A DNA stretch of 64,000 nucleotides from Nocardioides pantholopis. Lineage in GTDB: Bacteria; Actinomycetota; Actinomycetes; Propionibacteriales; Nocardioidaceae. The DNA lies in contig NZ_CP033324.1 in NCBI RefSeq assembly GCF_003710085.1, forward strand, positions 3,969,501 to 4,033,500, given 5' to 3'. The translations under genes and the position numbers were made by a program. Each line of letters begins with the position of its first letter. Within the stretch, counting starts at the first letter, position 1. Below are positions 33,331-41,385 of the stretch, piece by piece. Below the pieces are notes generated by a model, which worked only from the letters and a program-made list of their open reading frames with translations, searched no databases and had not been told where the DNA came from.

Positions 33331-33900
33331 TCAGAACGGGGGCTCGTCAGAGCCCACGCCGGGAGCACCCCACGGGTCGTTGGCCGGGGCACCGCCCTGG
33401 CCGCCGCCCGAGCCGCCACCCTGCTGGGGAGGAGGAGTGGCCCACGGGTCGGCCCCGCCACCGCCGGCCGGGGCACCGCCCCCGCCGGAGTAGCCGCCGC
33501 CCCCACCAGCACCGCCGGCACCGCCCGCGCCCTGACGGCTGGCGCGGGTGACCTTCGCGGTGGCGCTGCGCAGGGACGGACCGACCTCCTCGACCTCGAT
33601 CTCGAAGACGGTGCGCTTCTCACCCTCGCGAGTCTCGTAGGTCCGGGACTTCAGGCGACCCTGCACGATCACGCGCATGCCGCGCTGCAGGGACTCGGCG
33701 ACGTTCTCCGCGGCCTGCCGCCACACCGAGCAGGACAGGAACAGCGTGTCGCCGTCCTTCCACTCGTTGCTCTGGCGGTCGAACGTGCGCGGCGTCGAGG
33801 CGATCCGGAAGTTCGCGACGGCAGCACCCGAGGGGGTGAAGCGCAGCTCCGGGTCGTCGACGAGGTTGCCGATCACCGTGATGACGGTATCGCCTGCCAT
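33331..33900 (-). CDS. ssb: Single-stranded DNA-binding protein
   Basis: A 189-residue SSB. The OB-fold ([20 protein letters not shown] through about 110) is followed by a glycine-rich linker with several GGAGGAGG stretches and the acidic tip SDEPPF that recruits partner proteins. This is the essential SSB by its position between rpsF and rpsR. Confidence 0.97.
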   Translation of the reverse strand: MAGDTVITVIGNLVDDPELRFTPSGAAVANFRIASTPRTFDRQSNEWKDGDTLFLSCSVWRQAAENVAESLQRGMRVIVQGRLKSRTYETREGEKRTVFEIEVEEVGPSLRSATAKVTRASRQGAGGAGGAGGGGGYSGGGGAPAGGGGADPWATPPPQQGGGSGGGQGGAPANDPWGAPGVGSDEPPF

Positions 33901-33994
33901 GGGGTCTCCCTAGCGTCGTGCTGATCAGTGGTTTCCGCGCATCGTCGCGTGCTGCGCCGACATGCGGAGGGGGTCATCCACAGGGGACGACGCC

Positions 33995-34285
33995 TCAGTG
34001 GACGTCGGGCCGGATGACCTTGGTGCGCAGGATCGACTCGTTGAGCGTGAGCTGGCGGTCGAACTCCTTGACCGTGGCCGGCTCGGCGTTCAGCGAGATG
34101 ACGGCGTAGATGCCCTCGGCGTTCTTCTTGACCTCGTAGGCGAGGCGGCGACGTCCCCAGACGTCGACGGACTCGATCGAGCCACCATCCTTGCGGATGA
34201 CGTTGAGGTACTTGTCGAGGGACGGCTCGATGGTCCGCTCCTCAAGGCTGGGGTCGAGGATGACCATCACTTCGTAAGCACGCAT
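33995..34285 (-). CDS. rpsF: 30S ribosomal protein S6
   Basis: A 96-residue S6 protein ([20 protein letters not shown], and [20 protein letters not shown]), first gene of the operon with ssb, rpsR and rplI. ATG at 34285 has the strong ribosome binding site GAGGAGGTGGAGA; an upstream open frame lacks family similarity. Confidence 0.97.
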   Translation of the reverse strand: MRAYEVMVILDPSLEERTIEPSLDKYLNVIRKDGGSIESVDVWGRRRLAYEVKKNAEGIYAVISLNAEPATVKEFDRQLTLNESILRTKVIRPDVH

Positions 34286-34314
34286 AGCGGTCTCCACCTC
34301 CTCTGGACTCGGCG

Positions 34315-34333
34315 GCCACGGTCTCTCCGTGGC
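34315..34333 (-). promoter_or_regulatory. Hairpin in the rpsF leader, possible S6:S18 site
   Basis: A 7-bp stem GCCACGG/CCGTGGC with five-base loop lies 30 bases upstream of rpsF, followed by CCGCCGAG. Many bacteria autoregulate this operon through an S6:S18-binding leader RNA with a stem and conserved CCG. The resemblance here is only general. Confidence 0.3.
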
Positions 34334-34499
34334 AGGAGGGCTGTGCGTTCCCCGCGCGGAGCACGGGGTCCCGGATGCGACCGACCCGTCGGTGGGCAGG
34401 GCGCAGCGGACAGCACAGGCTAGCAGCGGCGCGCGCGGCGGTCCCAATCCTGTGGAGATCGGTGCGCGTCCGGGTCTCCGGCGTGGTTAGCCTCCCGGG

Positions 34500-35309
34500 G
34501 TGGTCCGTCTGCGCCGCCGTGCCGCGCCCCCCACCGTCGCCGGTCGCTACGTGCTGACCGACCAGGTGGGGCTCGGCGGGAGCGGCACCGTGTGGCGGGC
34601 CTGGGACGTCCGGGAGGAGCTGTACGTCGCGGTCAAGGTGCTGCGTCACCGCGACCCGGCCCTGGTGCTGCGCTTCGTGCGCGAGCAGTCGCTGCGCATC
34701 CACCACCGCCACGTGCTGGCCCCGCGCGGCTGGGCGGCCGAGGACGACGTGGTGGCGCTCGCGACCGACCTGGTCCGCGGGGGCTCCCTGGCGGCGCTGG
34801 CCGGGGGCGGCGTCCCGCTCGCCGAGGGCTTCGTGGCAGCGGTGCTCGACCAGGCCCTCCAGGCGCTGGTGGCCGTGCACGCGGCGGGCGTGGTGCACGG
34901 CGACGTGAAGCCCGCGAACCTGCTCCTCGAGCCCACCGGCCGCGGCCGCCCGCACGTCCGGCTGGCCGACTTCGGCGTCGCCACCGTCGCGGACGGCGTC
35001 GCGTTCGCGCCCGTGGGCCCGGCCGGGACGCCGGCGTACCTCGCCCCGGAGCTGGCCGCCGGGGCCGCGCCGCATCCCAGCCAGGACGTGTACGCGCTCG
35101 GCGTCACCGGACGCCGACTGCTCGCGCCGAGCGCGCCCGCGGCCACGCTGCTGGCCTCGCTGACCCGCTCCGAGCCGGCGCTGCGGCCCTCGGCGGCCGC
35201 CGCGCTGGAGCGCCTGCGTGCGCTTCCGGTACGCCGCGACCGGGCCTGGCCGTCGGTGCCGGACCGGATCGGCCCCGATCCGCCGCCGCCCCGGCTGCGG
35301 ACCCCGTGA
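34500..35309 (+). CDS. Small serine/threonine protein kinase
   Basis: A 269-residue cytoplasmic kinase without a transmembrane or sensor domain. The glycine loop VGLGGSGTVWRAWD, the lysine of VAVKVL, catalytic VHGDVKPANLLLE and DFGVATVADG are all present, so it should be active. HRD is replaced by HGD, which keeps the catalytic aspartate. The C-terminal 30 residues are proline- and arginine-rich. Bare kinases of this kind often act with a partner scaffold; none is adjacent. The GTG is six bases after TAGCCT (34488-34493), a leaderless start. Confidence 0.88.
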   Translation: MVRLRRRAAPPTVAGRYVLTDQVGLGGSGTVWRAWDVREELYVAVKVLRHRDPALVLRFVREQSLRIHHRHVLAPRGWAAEDDVVALATDLVRGGSLAALAGGGVPLAEGFVAAVLDQALQALVAVHAAGVVHGDVKPANLLLEPTGRGRPHVRLADFGVATVADGVAFAPVGPAGTPAYLAPELAAGAAPHPSQDVYALGVTGRRLLAPSAPAATLLASLTRSEPALRPSAAAALERLRALPVRRDRAWPSVPDRIGPDPPPPRLRTP

Positions 35310-35310
35310 C

Positions 35311-36195
35311 TCAGGCCCGGTCCAGGGTGGAGGTCGGGACGCCCAGGTCCTGGGTGCCGACCACCCGCAACAGCCCGAGCGAGTCGGCCTCCGGCGTACC
35401 CGGGGCGGCCGAGTACACGACCACCAGCTGGTCGGTGTCCGGGACGTGCAGCGTGTCGCACTCCAGCGTCACCGGGCCGAGCCCCCGGTGCAGGACGGTC
35501 TTGCGATGGCTGCGCCAGGCGCCGGCCGACTCCTGCTCCCACAGCAGCGCGAACCCCGGCGAGCCGCCGCGCAGGTCCGCCAGGAGCCGCTGGAGGTCCG
35601 GGTCGCGCGGATACCGGGCGTACGCCGAGCGCAGGCTGGCCACGCTCTGCCGGGCCGTCAGCTCCCGCTCCTGCGGCGTACCGCCCACGCCGCTGCGCGG
35701 CGGGTCGCTCCGGTCGGGCAGGAAGCGCAGCCGGTTGAGGTTGCGGCGCTCGGGCCGCAGCGCCGACCAGTCACCCAGCAGCGCCGCGGACATGGCGTTC
35801 CACGCCAGCACGTCGCCCTTGGCGCTGAGCACCATCGTGGGCAGGTCCACGAAGCGGTCGATGAGGCGCAGCACGCTGGGCCGCACGTGCAGGTCGATGG
35901 TGCCCACCTGGGGCAGCGCCGCCCCGGCGAGCCGGAACAGCTCGTCGCGGCCGTCGACGTCGAGGCGCAGCGCGCGGGCCAGGGCGCCGACCACCTGCGC
36001 CGAGGGCTGGGGTCCGCGGCCCTGCTCCAGCCGGACCACGTAGTCCACCGAGATCCCGGCCAGCAGCGCGAGCTCCTCGCGGCGCAGCCCCGGGACGCGG
36101 CGGTTCCGGCCCGGCGCCAGGCCGGCGTCCTCGGGCCGGACCCGCGCCCGGGCCCGGCGCAGCGCGCTCGCGAGGCCGGGGCGGTTGATGCTCAC
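35311..36195 (-). CDS. XRE family regulator with MmyB-like ligand domain
   Basis: A 294-residue protein: an N-terminal helix-turn-helix (RVPGLRREELALLAGISVDYVVRLEQGR, residues 35-62) followed by a MmyB/PAS-like domain that binds fatty acids in relatives (TMVLSAKGDVLAWNAMSAALLGDWSAL). It starts with GTG at 36195 and is divergent from an SDR gene, which it probably regulates. Its stop is next to that of the kinase gene. Confidence 0.9.
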   Translation of the reverse strand: MSINRPGLASALRRARARVRPEDAGLAPGRNRRVPGLRREELALLAGISVDYVVRLEQGRGPQPSAQVVGALARALRLDVDGRDELFRLAGAALPQVGTIDLHVRPSVLRLIDRFVDLPTMVLSAKGDVLAWNAMSAALLGDWSALRPERRNLNRLRFLPDRSDPPRSGVGGTPQERELTARQSVASLRSAYARYPRDPDLQRLLADLRGGSPGFALLWEQESAGAWRSHRKTVLHRGLGPVTLECDTLHVPDTDQLVVVYSAAPGTPEADSLGLLRVVGTQDLGVPTSTLDRA

Positions 36196-36295
36196 CGGGC
36201 CAGCATGCCCCGGCCCGGGCGGCCCCGGGTAGGACCGCCGGTCCCACGACGACGCGGTCCTCCCGCGCACCGCCGGACCCGCCGAGGGTGGAGCC

Positions 36296-37042
36296 ATGAC
36301 CACCAACAGCGCACCGCCGCCCCCGCCCACCACCACCTCCGTGCTCGTCACCGGCGCCACCAAGGGCCTCGGCCTCGAGGCCGCCCACCGGTTCGCCGCC
36401 CTCGGCTGGACCGTCTGGCTCGGCGCCCGCGACGCCGAGCGCGGCGACCAGGCCGCCGCCGACGTGGCCGCGGCGCAGCCGGACGCCGACGTCCGGCCGC
36501 TCCTGCTCGACGTCACCGACGACGCGTCGGTCGCCGCGGCGTACGACGTCCTCGTGGCCAGCAGCACCGGCCTGGACGTGCTCGTCAACAACGCGGGCAT
36601 CGCCGGCACCCACGCCGCGCCGGCCGAGGTCGTGCCGGCGGACTTCCTCCCCGTCTTCGGCGTGAACCTGCTCGGGCCGGTCCGGGTCACCCACGCGTTC
36701 CTGCCGCTGCTGCGCCGCTCGGCCGCCCCGCGGCTGGTGATGGTCTCCAGCGGGATGGGCTCCTTCGCGATCACGGGCGACCCGGACCGCGTCGAGTCCA
36801 CCGTGCCGGGGCTCGTCTACCCCGCCTCGAAGGCGGCGCTGAACATGGTCACGACGATGTACGCCAAGGCGCTGCCCGACGTGCGCGTCGTGGCCGTCGA
36901 CCCCGGCTACACCGCCACCGACCTCAACGGCCACTCCGGCCCGCAGAGCGTCGCGGAGGGGGTCGAGGCGATCGTCACCGGCGCCGCCGCGGACACGCTC
37001 CCCGGCCTCTTCGTGGGCCGGGACGGCGCGCTGGGCTGGTGA
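36296..37042 (+). CDS. Short-chain dehydrogenase/reductase
   Basis: A 248-residue classical SDR with cofactor motif TGATKGLG (19-26), NNAG, the catalytic serine strand LVMVSSGMGSF and YPASKAALN (YxxxK). An Asp-type acidic residue is absent after strand 2 (LGARDAERG), which suggests NADP preference. The substrate is unknown. It is divergent from the XRE/MmyB-like regulator; this pairing is frequent in actinobacteria and suggests regulator-controlled reduction of a small molecule. Confidence 0.9.
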   Translation: MTTNSAPPPPPTTTSVLVTGATKGLGLEAAHRFAALGWTVWLGARDAERGDQAAADVAAAQPDADVRPLLLDVTDDASVAAAYDVLVASSTGLDVLVNNAGIAGTHAAPAEVVPADFLPVFGVNLLGPVRVTHAFLPLLRRSAAPRLVMVSSGMGSFAITGDPDRVESTVPGLVYPASKAALNMVTTMYAKALPDVRVVAVDPGYTATDLNGHSGPQSVAEGVEAIVTGAAADTLPGLFVGRDGALGW

Positions 37043-37069
37043 GGGGCCGGCTCGGCCCGGCCCGGCTGC

Positions 37070-37194
37070 GAAAAACAGGTGGGGTGGGACGGCGGATCGG
37101 GAACAACTGGTGGGGACGGCCCGCTCCGGAGCCCCGGCAGGCCCCCGACCCCACCCGTTGTCACCGCAGCTCCCTCAGACCCCACCAGTTTTTC
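37070..37194. repeat. Nested intergenic palindrome with four related arms
   Basis: Outer arms 37070-37085 and 37179-37194 match over 15 of 16 bases when inverted (GAAAAACAGGTGGGGT type). Inner arms 37103-37115 and 37149-37161 match over 12 of 13 (ACAACTGGTGGGG type). All four arms share an AAC-GGTGGGG core, two facing each way. It lies between an SDR gene and nfo and has no coding sense. Confidence 0.75.
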
Positions 37195-37245
37195 CGGATC
37201 GGCCCAGCGCCACCGGCTGTCGGCGCCGGTTCCTACGATGAGCCC

Positions 37246-38043
37246 ATGAGCAGCATCGCGATCGGAGCCCACGTCGACCAGGCCGACCCGATCGGGGAGG
37301 CCCAGGCCCGCGGGGCGGAGCTGGTGCAGTTCTTCCTCGGCGACCCGCAGGGCTGGAAGGGCCCGAAGGTCGAGTACGCCGGAGGCGCCGAGGGCCTGCG
37401 CGCGGACGCGGAGGCGGCCGGCGTCGACCTGTACGTGCACGCGCCGTACGTGCTGAACGTCGCCACCACCAACAACCGGATCCGGATCCCGAGCCGCAAG
37501 ATGCTCCAGCAGCACGTCGACGCCGCGGCCGCGATCGGGGCCAAGGGGCTGATCGTGCACGGCGGGCACGTCAACAAGGCCGACGACCCGGAGAAGGGGT
37601 TCGACAACTGGCGCAAGGCGATCGAGGCGACCGACCTGAAGCTGCCGCTGCTGATCGAGAACACCGCCGGCGGCGACAACGCGATGACCCGCTACCTCGA
37701 CCGGATCGGGCGGGTCTGGGACGCGATCGCCGGCTGCGAGCAGGCCGACCTGGTCGGCTTCTGCCTGGACACCTGCCACGCCCACGCCGGCGGCAACCCG
37801 CTGGAGACCGTGGTCGAGGACGTGCTGCGGATCACCGGCCGGATCGACCTGGTGCACTGCAACGACAGCCGCGACGAGTTCGACTCCGGAGCCGACCGGC
37901 ACGCCAACTTCGGCGCCGGGAAGATCGACCCGGAGCTGCTGGCCTCGGTCGTCCGCGACGCCGGGGCCCCGGTCGTCTGCGAGACCCCCGGCCCGGCCGA
38001 CGCCCACGTCGCCGACTTCGCCTGGCTGCGCGAGCGGGTCTGA
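37246..38043 (+). CDS. nfo: Endonuclease IV (AP endonuclease)
   Basis: A 265-residue TIM-barrel nuclease that cuts DNA at abasic sites in base-excision repair. Trinuclear zinc ligands are visible in VHAPYVLN, IVHGGHVN, LLIENTAGG, CLDTCHAHAGG, HCNDSRDEFDSGADRHANF and CETPG. ATG at 37246 is six bases after TACGAT (37234-37239), indicating a leaderless mRNA; the open frame upstream is chance. Homologues annotated as sugar isomerase differ in these ligands. Confidence 0.9.
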   Translation: MSSIAIGAHVDQADPIGEAQARGAELVQFFLGDPQGWKGPKVEYAGGAEGLRADAEAAGVDLYVHAPYVLNVATTNNRIRIPSRKMLQQHVDAAAAIGAKGLIVHGGHVNKADDPEKGFDNWRKAIEATDLKLPLLIENTAGGDNAMTRYLDRIGRVWDAIAGCEQADLVGFCLDTCHAHAGGNPLETVVEDVLRITGRIDLVHCNDSRDEFDSGADRHANFGAGKIDPELLASVVRDAGAPVVCETPGPADAHVADFAWLRERV

Positions 38044-38060
38044 CTCCGGACGCCCCCGGG

Positions 38061-38086
38061 CCGGCCGCACCCCGTGTGGCGGCCGG
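38061..38086. terminator. Hairpin downstream of nfo
   Basis: An 8-bp perfect stem CCGGCCGC/GCGGCCGG with ten-base loop begins 18 bases after the nfo stop codon. Nothing else is seen in the 176-base gap to the next gene. Confidence 0.55.
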
Positions 38087-38219
38087 GCCGTGGGGCGCGG
38101 GTCTCGACCACCAGGAGCCAGCAGCCGGCCGCGTGATACCCCGCCCGAGTCCTGGTGGGGACCGAGTCGCTGGTCTAGTCGTCCTTTGCGTCAGGCCCGC
38201 CCGGTGATCTGCTGACGCG

Positions 38220-38831
38220 ATGCCGGGACCTGGCCTGGTCATCCTGATGCTGGCGCCGATCGCGGCGGCCGGCGTACTCGCCGTGGCCCTGCGGCCCCGC
38301 CTCGCCGGCGCCTCGCGGCTGCGCGCCCTCTGGCTGCTCGTCCCCATCGTGGTGGCCACCCCCGTCGCAGCGCGCCTGCGCGCCGCCGAGGTCGTTCCCG
38401 ACGGCGTCGTCAACCGGACGTTCGCCGTCCTGGTCGTGCTGGCGGCCGCGGGCTTCCTGATCGCGAACCGGGGCCAGCGCTCGGCGCTGGTGCGCGCCGG
38501 CGTACGTCTGACCGCAGCCGGTGCCGCGGCGAACGCGGCCGCGACCCTGCTCTACGGAGCCATGCCGGTGCTCGCCGCGTCGGCCCGGTGGATGGGGTCG
38601 GACCTGCGGGCGGGTGAGCACCCAGACGCCGAGTACGTCGCCGTGTCCGCCTCCCAGGTCCCCGCTCTCCTGCTCGGCGATGTCCTTCCGGTGCCGGTGC
38701 TCGAGGCCGTCGTCAGCCTCGGTGACCTGCTGCTCGTCCCCGGTGGCGCGATCCTCCTCGCCGCCGTCCTCGCGCCCCTCCTCCGACCCTTGCCCGCCCC
38801 CACTCCACACCGGGAGGAGGTGAACCCATGA
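38220..38831 (+). CDS. DUF5317-like membrane protein
   Basis: A 203-residue membrane protein with about five hydrophobic segments (LVILMLAPIAAAGVLAVAL, LWLLVPIVVATPVAA, TFAVLVVLAAAGFLIAN, AAGAAANAAATLLYGAMPVLAA, GDLLLVPGGAILLAAVL). The pattern PALLLGDVLPVPVLEAVVSLGDLLLVPGG matches the DUF5317 family found in actinobacteria, whose function is unknown. It is translationally coupled (ATGA overlap) to a 34-residue peptide gene and converges on the CHAT-protease operon. Confidence 0.75.
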   Translation: MPGPGLVILMLAPIAAAGVLAVALRPRLAGASRLRALWLLVPIVVATPVAARLRAAEVVPDGVVNRTFAVLVVLAAAGFLIANRGQRSALVRAGVRLTAAGAAANAAATLLYGAMPVLAASARWMGSDLRAGEHPDAEYVAVSASQVPALLLGDVLPVPVLEAVVSLGDLLLVPGGAILLAAVLAPLLRPLPAPTPHREEVNP

Positions 38832-38932
38832 AGGACACCCTCAAGGCACGCGTGTACGTCGCCACCGCCGGCGTCGCCACCACCGTGCTCGCCGTCTACA
38901 CCCTCGCCGCGCCGTACAACCATGGTCACTGA
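38828..38932 (+). CDS. 34-residue membrane micropeptide coupled to DUF5317
   Basis: The frame begins MKDTLKARVYVATAGVATTV and has one short hydrophobic helix before ending in YNHGH. A very strong ribosome binding site GGAGGAGGTGA lies five bases upstream and inside the preceding gene, whose stop overlaps the ATG by four bases. That coupling argues for a real product. It ends two bases before the convergent CHAT gene's stop codon. No homologue is recognised. Confidence 0.65.
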   Translation: MKDTLKARVYVATAGVATTVLAVYTLAAPYNHGH

Positions 38933-38933
38933 G

Positions 38934-41381
38934 CTAGCCGAAGCACACCAGCGGCACCGGGGCGGTGTCGGTCGAGACGGCCGGCACCGCCGCAGCCAGG
39001 GCGGCGGCCGGATCGACACCGGCGGCGAGCTGCCGGTGCACGGCGACCAGGACGTCGTACGCCGCCCGGTCGCTGATCGCGGCGGCCGAGGCGATCACGC
39101 ACCGGCTGCCGGCGTGCAGCCAGGCCCCGGCCATGCCGATCAGCTCCTCGCCCCACCGGACGTTGGAGCGACCGACCTCGCAGGCGGAGAGCAGCACCAC
39201 GTCGGGAACCGAGCGGAGCCGGTCGATGTCGTAGCCGAACCACGGCCCGTCGGCCAGGGTCAGGCCGGAGAACATCGGGTTCTCGGCCGAGTGCCGGCCG
39301 TGGGCCGCGACGTGCAGGACGTCGACCTGCTCGGCGAGCTCGGAGACCGCGGCCGCGGTGGCGGCCGCACCGACCAGGACCCGGGCCCCGTCCCAGCCCG
39401 CGGCGGCCGCGAAGACCTCGTCCTCGGCCCTGGCCACCCGCGGCCCGGCGACGAGGCCGGCGGTCGCCGTCCGCAGCGGCGTCGTCCGCCGGGCCAGCCA
39501 GGAGGTCGCGGACTGGGCGACGGTCACGGGCCGGCCGACGTACCCGGGCAGCAGCGGCCACGGCACCCCGGCCAGCACCCCCGACGGCGTCAGCACGACC
39601 CGCCGCTCGCCGACCGCCTCGAGCACCGGCGTGACCAGCAGGCCGGCGAGCCGGTCGAGTCGCGCGGTGAGCGCGCCGCGGACCGCCCCTGACATCGGCT
39701 CCGGGAGGTCGACCGCTGCCACGTCGAGGTCGGGAAGGAGCCCGCCGACGAGCTCGTCGAGCTCGGGCCGGGTCCCGAGGTCGGCCCAGGTGGTGCCGGC
39801 GTCGGTCACCACCAGCGCGGTCAGTCGCTCGGCCGTCACGACGTAGGCCACGAGCGCCGTCTGCGGGTCCAGGGCCGAGCGCAGCGCCGCAAGCGTGACC
39901 GGGTCGCTCACCTCGCCGGATCCGTGGTGCTGCCAGGCGCGCTCCCGCACCCGCCGCCGCAGCTCCGCCTCGCGCGCGGGGTCGCGGCTGCCCTCCTCGC
40001 CAGCGAGCCGGCGCAGCTCGGACAGGTCGGCCGACAGCGCCTCGTCCTCGGGCGCCCGCACCGGTTGCACCCGGCTCGCCAGCATCCGCGCCCGCTCCGA
40101 CCACTCCAGCAGTACCGCGGGCCGACCCGACTCCACGGCCAGGGCCAGCCCGCGTACGCCGAGGCGTACACCCTGACCCGCAACTCCGGTCTGCAGGTCG
40201 AGCGACCCGAACGAGCTCTGCCAGGCGTGCAGGTCGGCGAGGCCGGCGCGCAGGTGCCGCAAGGCGTCGGCGCGTCGTCCCTGCGCGGCCGCCAGCTCGG
40301 CCCGGACCTCGCGGTCGAGGAGTCGCACCTCCAGCGGCGTCCCGCTCCCGGTCCGCACCGTCGCGAGGCGAGCCCGGGCTCCGGCGGTGCGGCCCTGCAG
40401 CAGCTCCGCCCTGGCCGTGTGCAGGACGATCTTCAAACTCGGCCAGCGCAGTCCCAGCCCCCTGAGCTCCTGGGCCACGGCGCCCGCACTCTCGAGGACC
40501 CGCGGGCCCGCCCGTCCCTGCTCCATCGCGGCCTCCAGCGCGAGCCCGTCCGCCCGGACCGCCCACGCGTGCACCCCGCTCGCGCGGAACCGGCGGCCCG
40601 CCGCCTTGGCCGCCACCTCCGCGGCCACCGGGTCGCTGGTCAGCAGGTTCTGGGCGAGGGCGAGTTCCGCCTCGGCCTGGCGCCGCCGCAGCCGGGCCAG
40701 GCCGTACGCACGAGCGGCCGCGGCCAGGGCGTTCCTGCCCTCGACCAGCTGGCCGGCGGGCAGGAGCACCTCCGCCCGGTCCTGGTCGCAGGTCGCCTCG
40801 CTGACCGGGCTGAGCGGGGCCAGTACGGTGCGGGCGGCGTCCATCCGGCGCAGCGCCCCGAGCAGGTCGCCACGCATCAGCAGGCAGTAGCCCAGGTTGT
40901 GCTCGGCCATCGCTGCCTCGAGCGGTTCGCCGGCGGCGGCCAGCGGCGCCAGGGCCGCCGCGAAGTCGGCCTCCGCAGCGTCCACCTCGCCGCGCTGGAG
41001 ATGCACCCCGCCGCGGTTCAGGTGGCTGCGACCGACGACCGACGCGGTGGCCTCTGCAGCCGCGAGGGCGGAGCCGAGGTGGGCGAGGGCCGAGTCCGTG
41101 TCGCCCGCCAGCATCGCGAGCAGCCCGCGCTGGGCGTGCGCAGCAGCCCGCGTCTCGGGCCCCGTCCCCGGCCGGCCGAGCACCGCGTCACAGATCTCGC
41201 GGGCCCGCTCACGGTCCCCGGTCTCCGCGTGGTGGTAGGCCTCGGTGAGGTCGATGCGCGCCGAGATCTCGACATCGTCGGCGCGCTCCCGGGCTTGGAC
41301 GAGCAGGCGGCGGCTCTGGGCCATCCGGCCGCCATTGAGCGCGGCGAGCGCCCTGCGGTGCAGCTCCTCGGCCGTCAGCAC
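38934..41381 (-). CDS. TPR-CHAT domain protease (caspase-like)
   Basis: An 815-residue cytoplasmic protein. Residues 1 to about 450 form tetratricopeptide-like helical repeats (LTAEELHRRALAALNGGRM, TRAAAHAQRGLLAMLAGDTD, MAEHNLGYCLLMRGDLLGAL). The C-terminal CHAT domain has the catalytic histidine in VLHVAAHGRHS (H694) and cysteine in DVVLLSACEVG (C734). CHAT peptidases are caspase/gingipain relatives that act in conflict and cell-death systems. GTG at 41381 is overlapped by AGGAG and lies four bases after the S8 peptidase stop, so the two proteases are co-expressed at the end of one operon. No signal peptide is present. Confidence 0.9.
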   Translation of the reverse strand: MLTAEELHRRALAALNGGRMAQSRRLLVQARERADDVEISARIDLTEAYHHAETGDRERAREICDAVLGRPGTGPETRAAAHAQRGLLAMLAGDTDSALAHLGSALAAAEATASVVGRSHLNRGGVHLQRGEVDAAEADFAAALAPLAAAGEPLEAAMAEHNLGYCLLMRGDLLGALRRMDAARTVLAPLSPVSEATCDQDRAEVLLPAGQLVEGRNALAAAARAYGLARLRRRQAEAELALAQNLLTSDPVAAEVAAKAAGRRFRASGVHAWAVRADGLALEAAMEQGRAGPRVLESAGAVAQELRGLGLRWPSLKIVLHTARAELLQGRTAGARARLATVRTGSGTPLEVRLLDREVRAELAAAQGRRADALRHLRAGLADLHAWQSSFGSLDLQTGVAGQGVRLGVRGLALAVESGRPAVLLEWSERARMLASRVQPVRAPEDEALSADLSELRRLAGEEGSRDPAREAELRRRVRERAWQHHGSGEVSDPVTLAALRSALDPQTALVAYVVTAERLTALVVTDAGTTWADLGTRPELDELVGGLLPDLDVAAVDLPEPMSGAVRGALTARLDRLAGLLVTPVLEAVGERRVVLTPSGVLAGVPWPLLPGYVGRPVTVAQSATSWLARRTTPLRTATAGLVAGPRVARAEDEVFAAAAGWDGARVLVGAAATAAAVSELAEQVDVLHVAAHGRHSAENPMFSGLTLADGPWFGYDIDRLRSVPDVVLLSACEVGRSNVRWGEELIGMAGAWLHAGSRCVIASAAAISDRAAYDVLVAVHRQLAAGVDPAAALAAAVPAVSTDTAPVPLVCFG

Positions 41382-41385
41382 GCTC

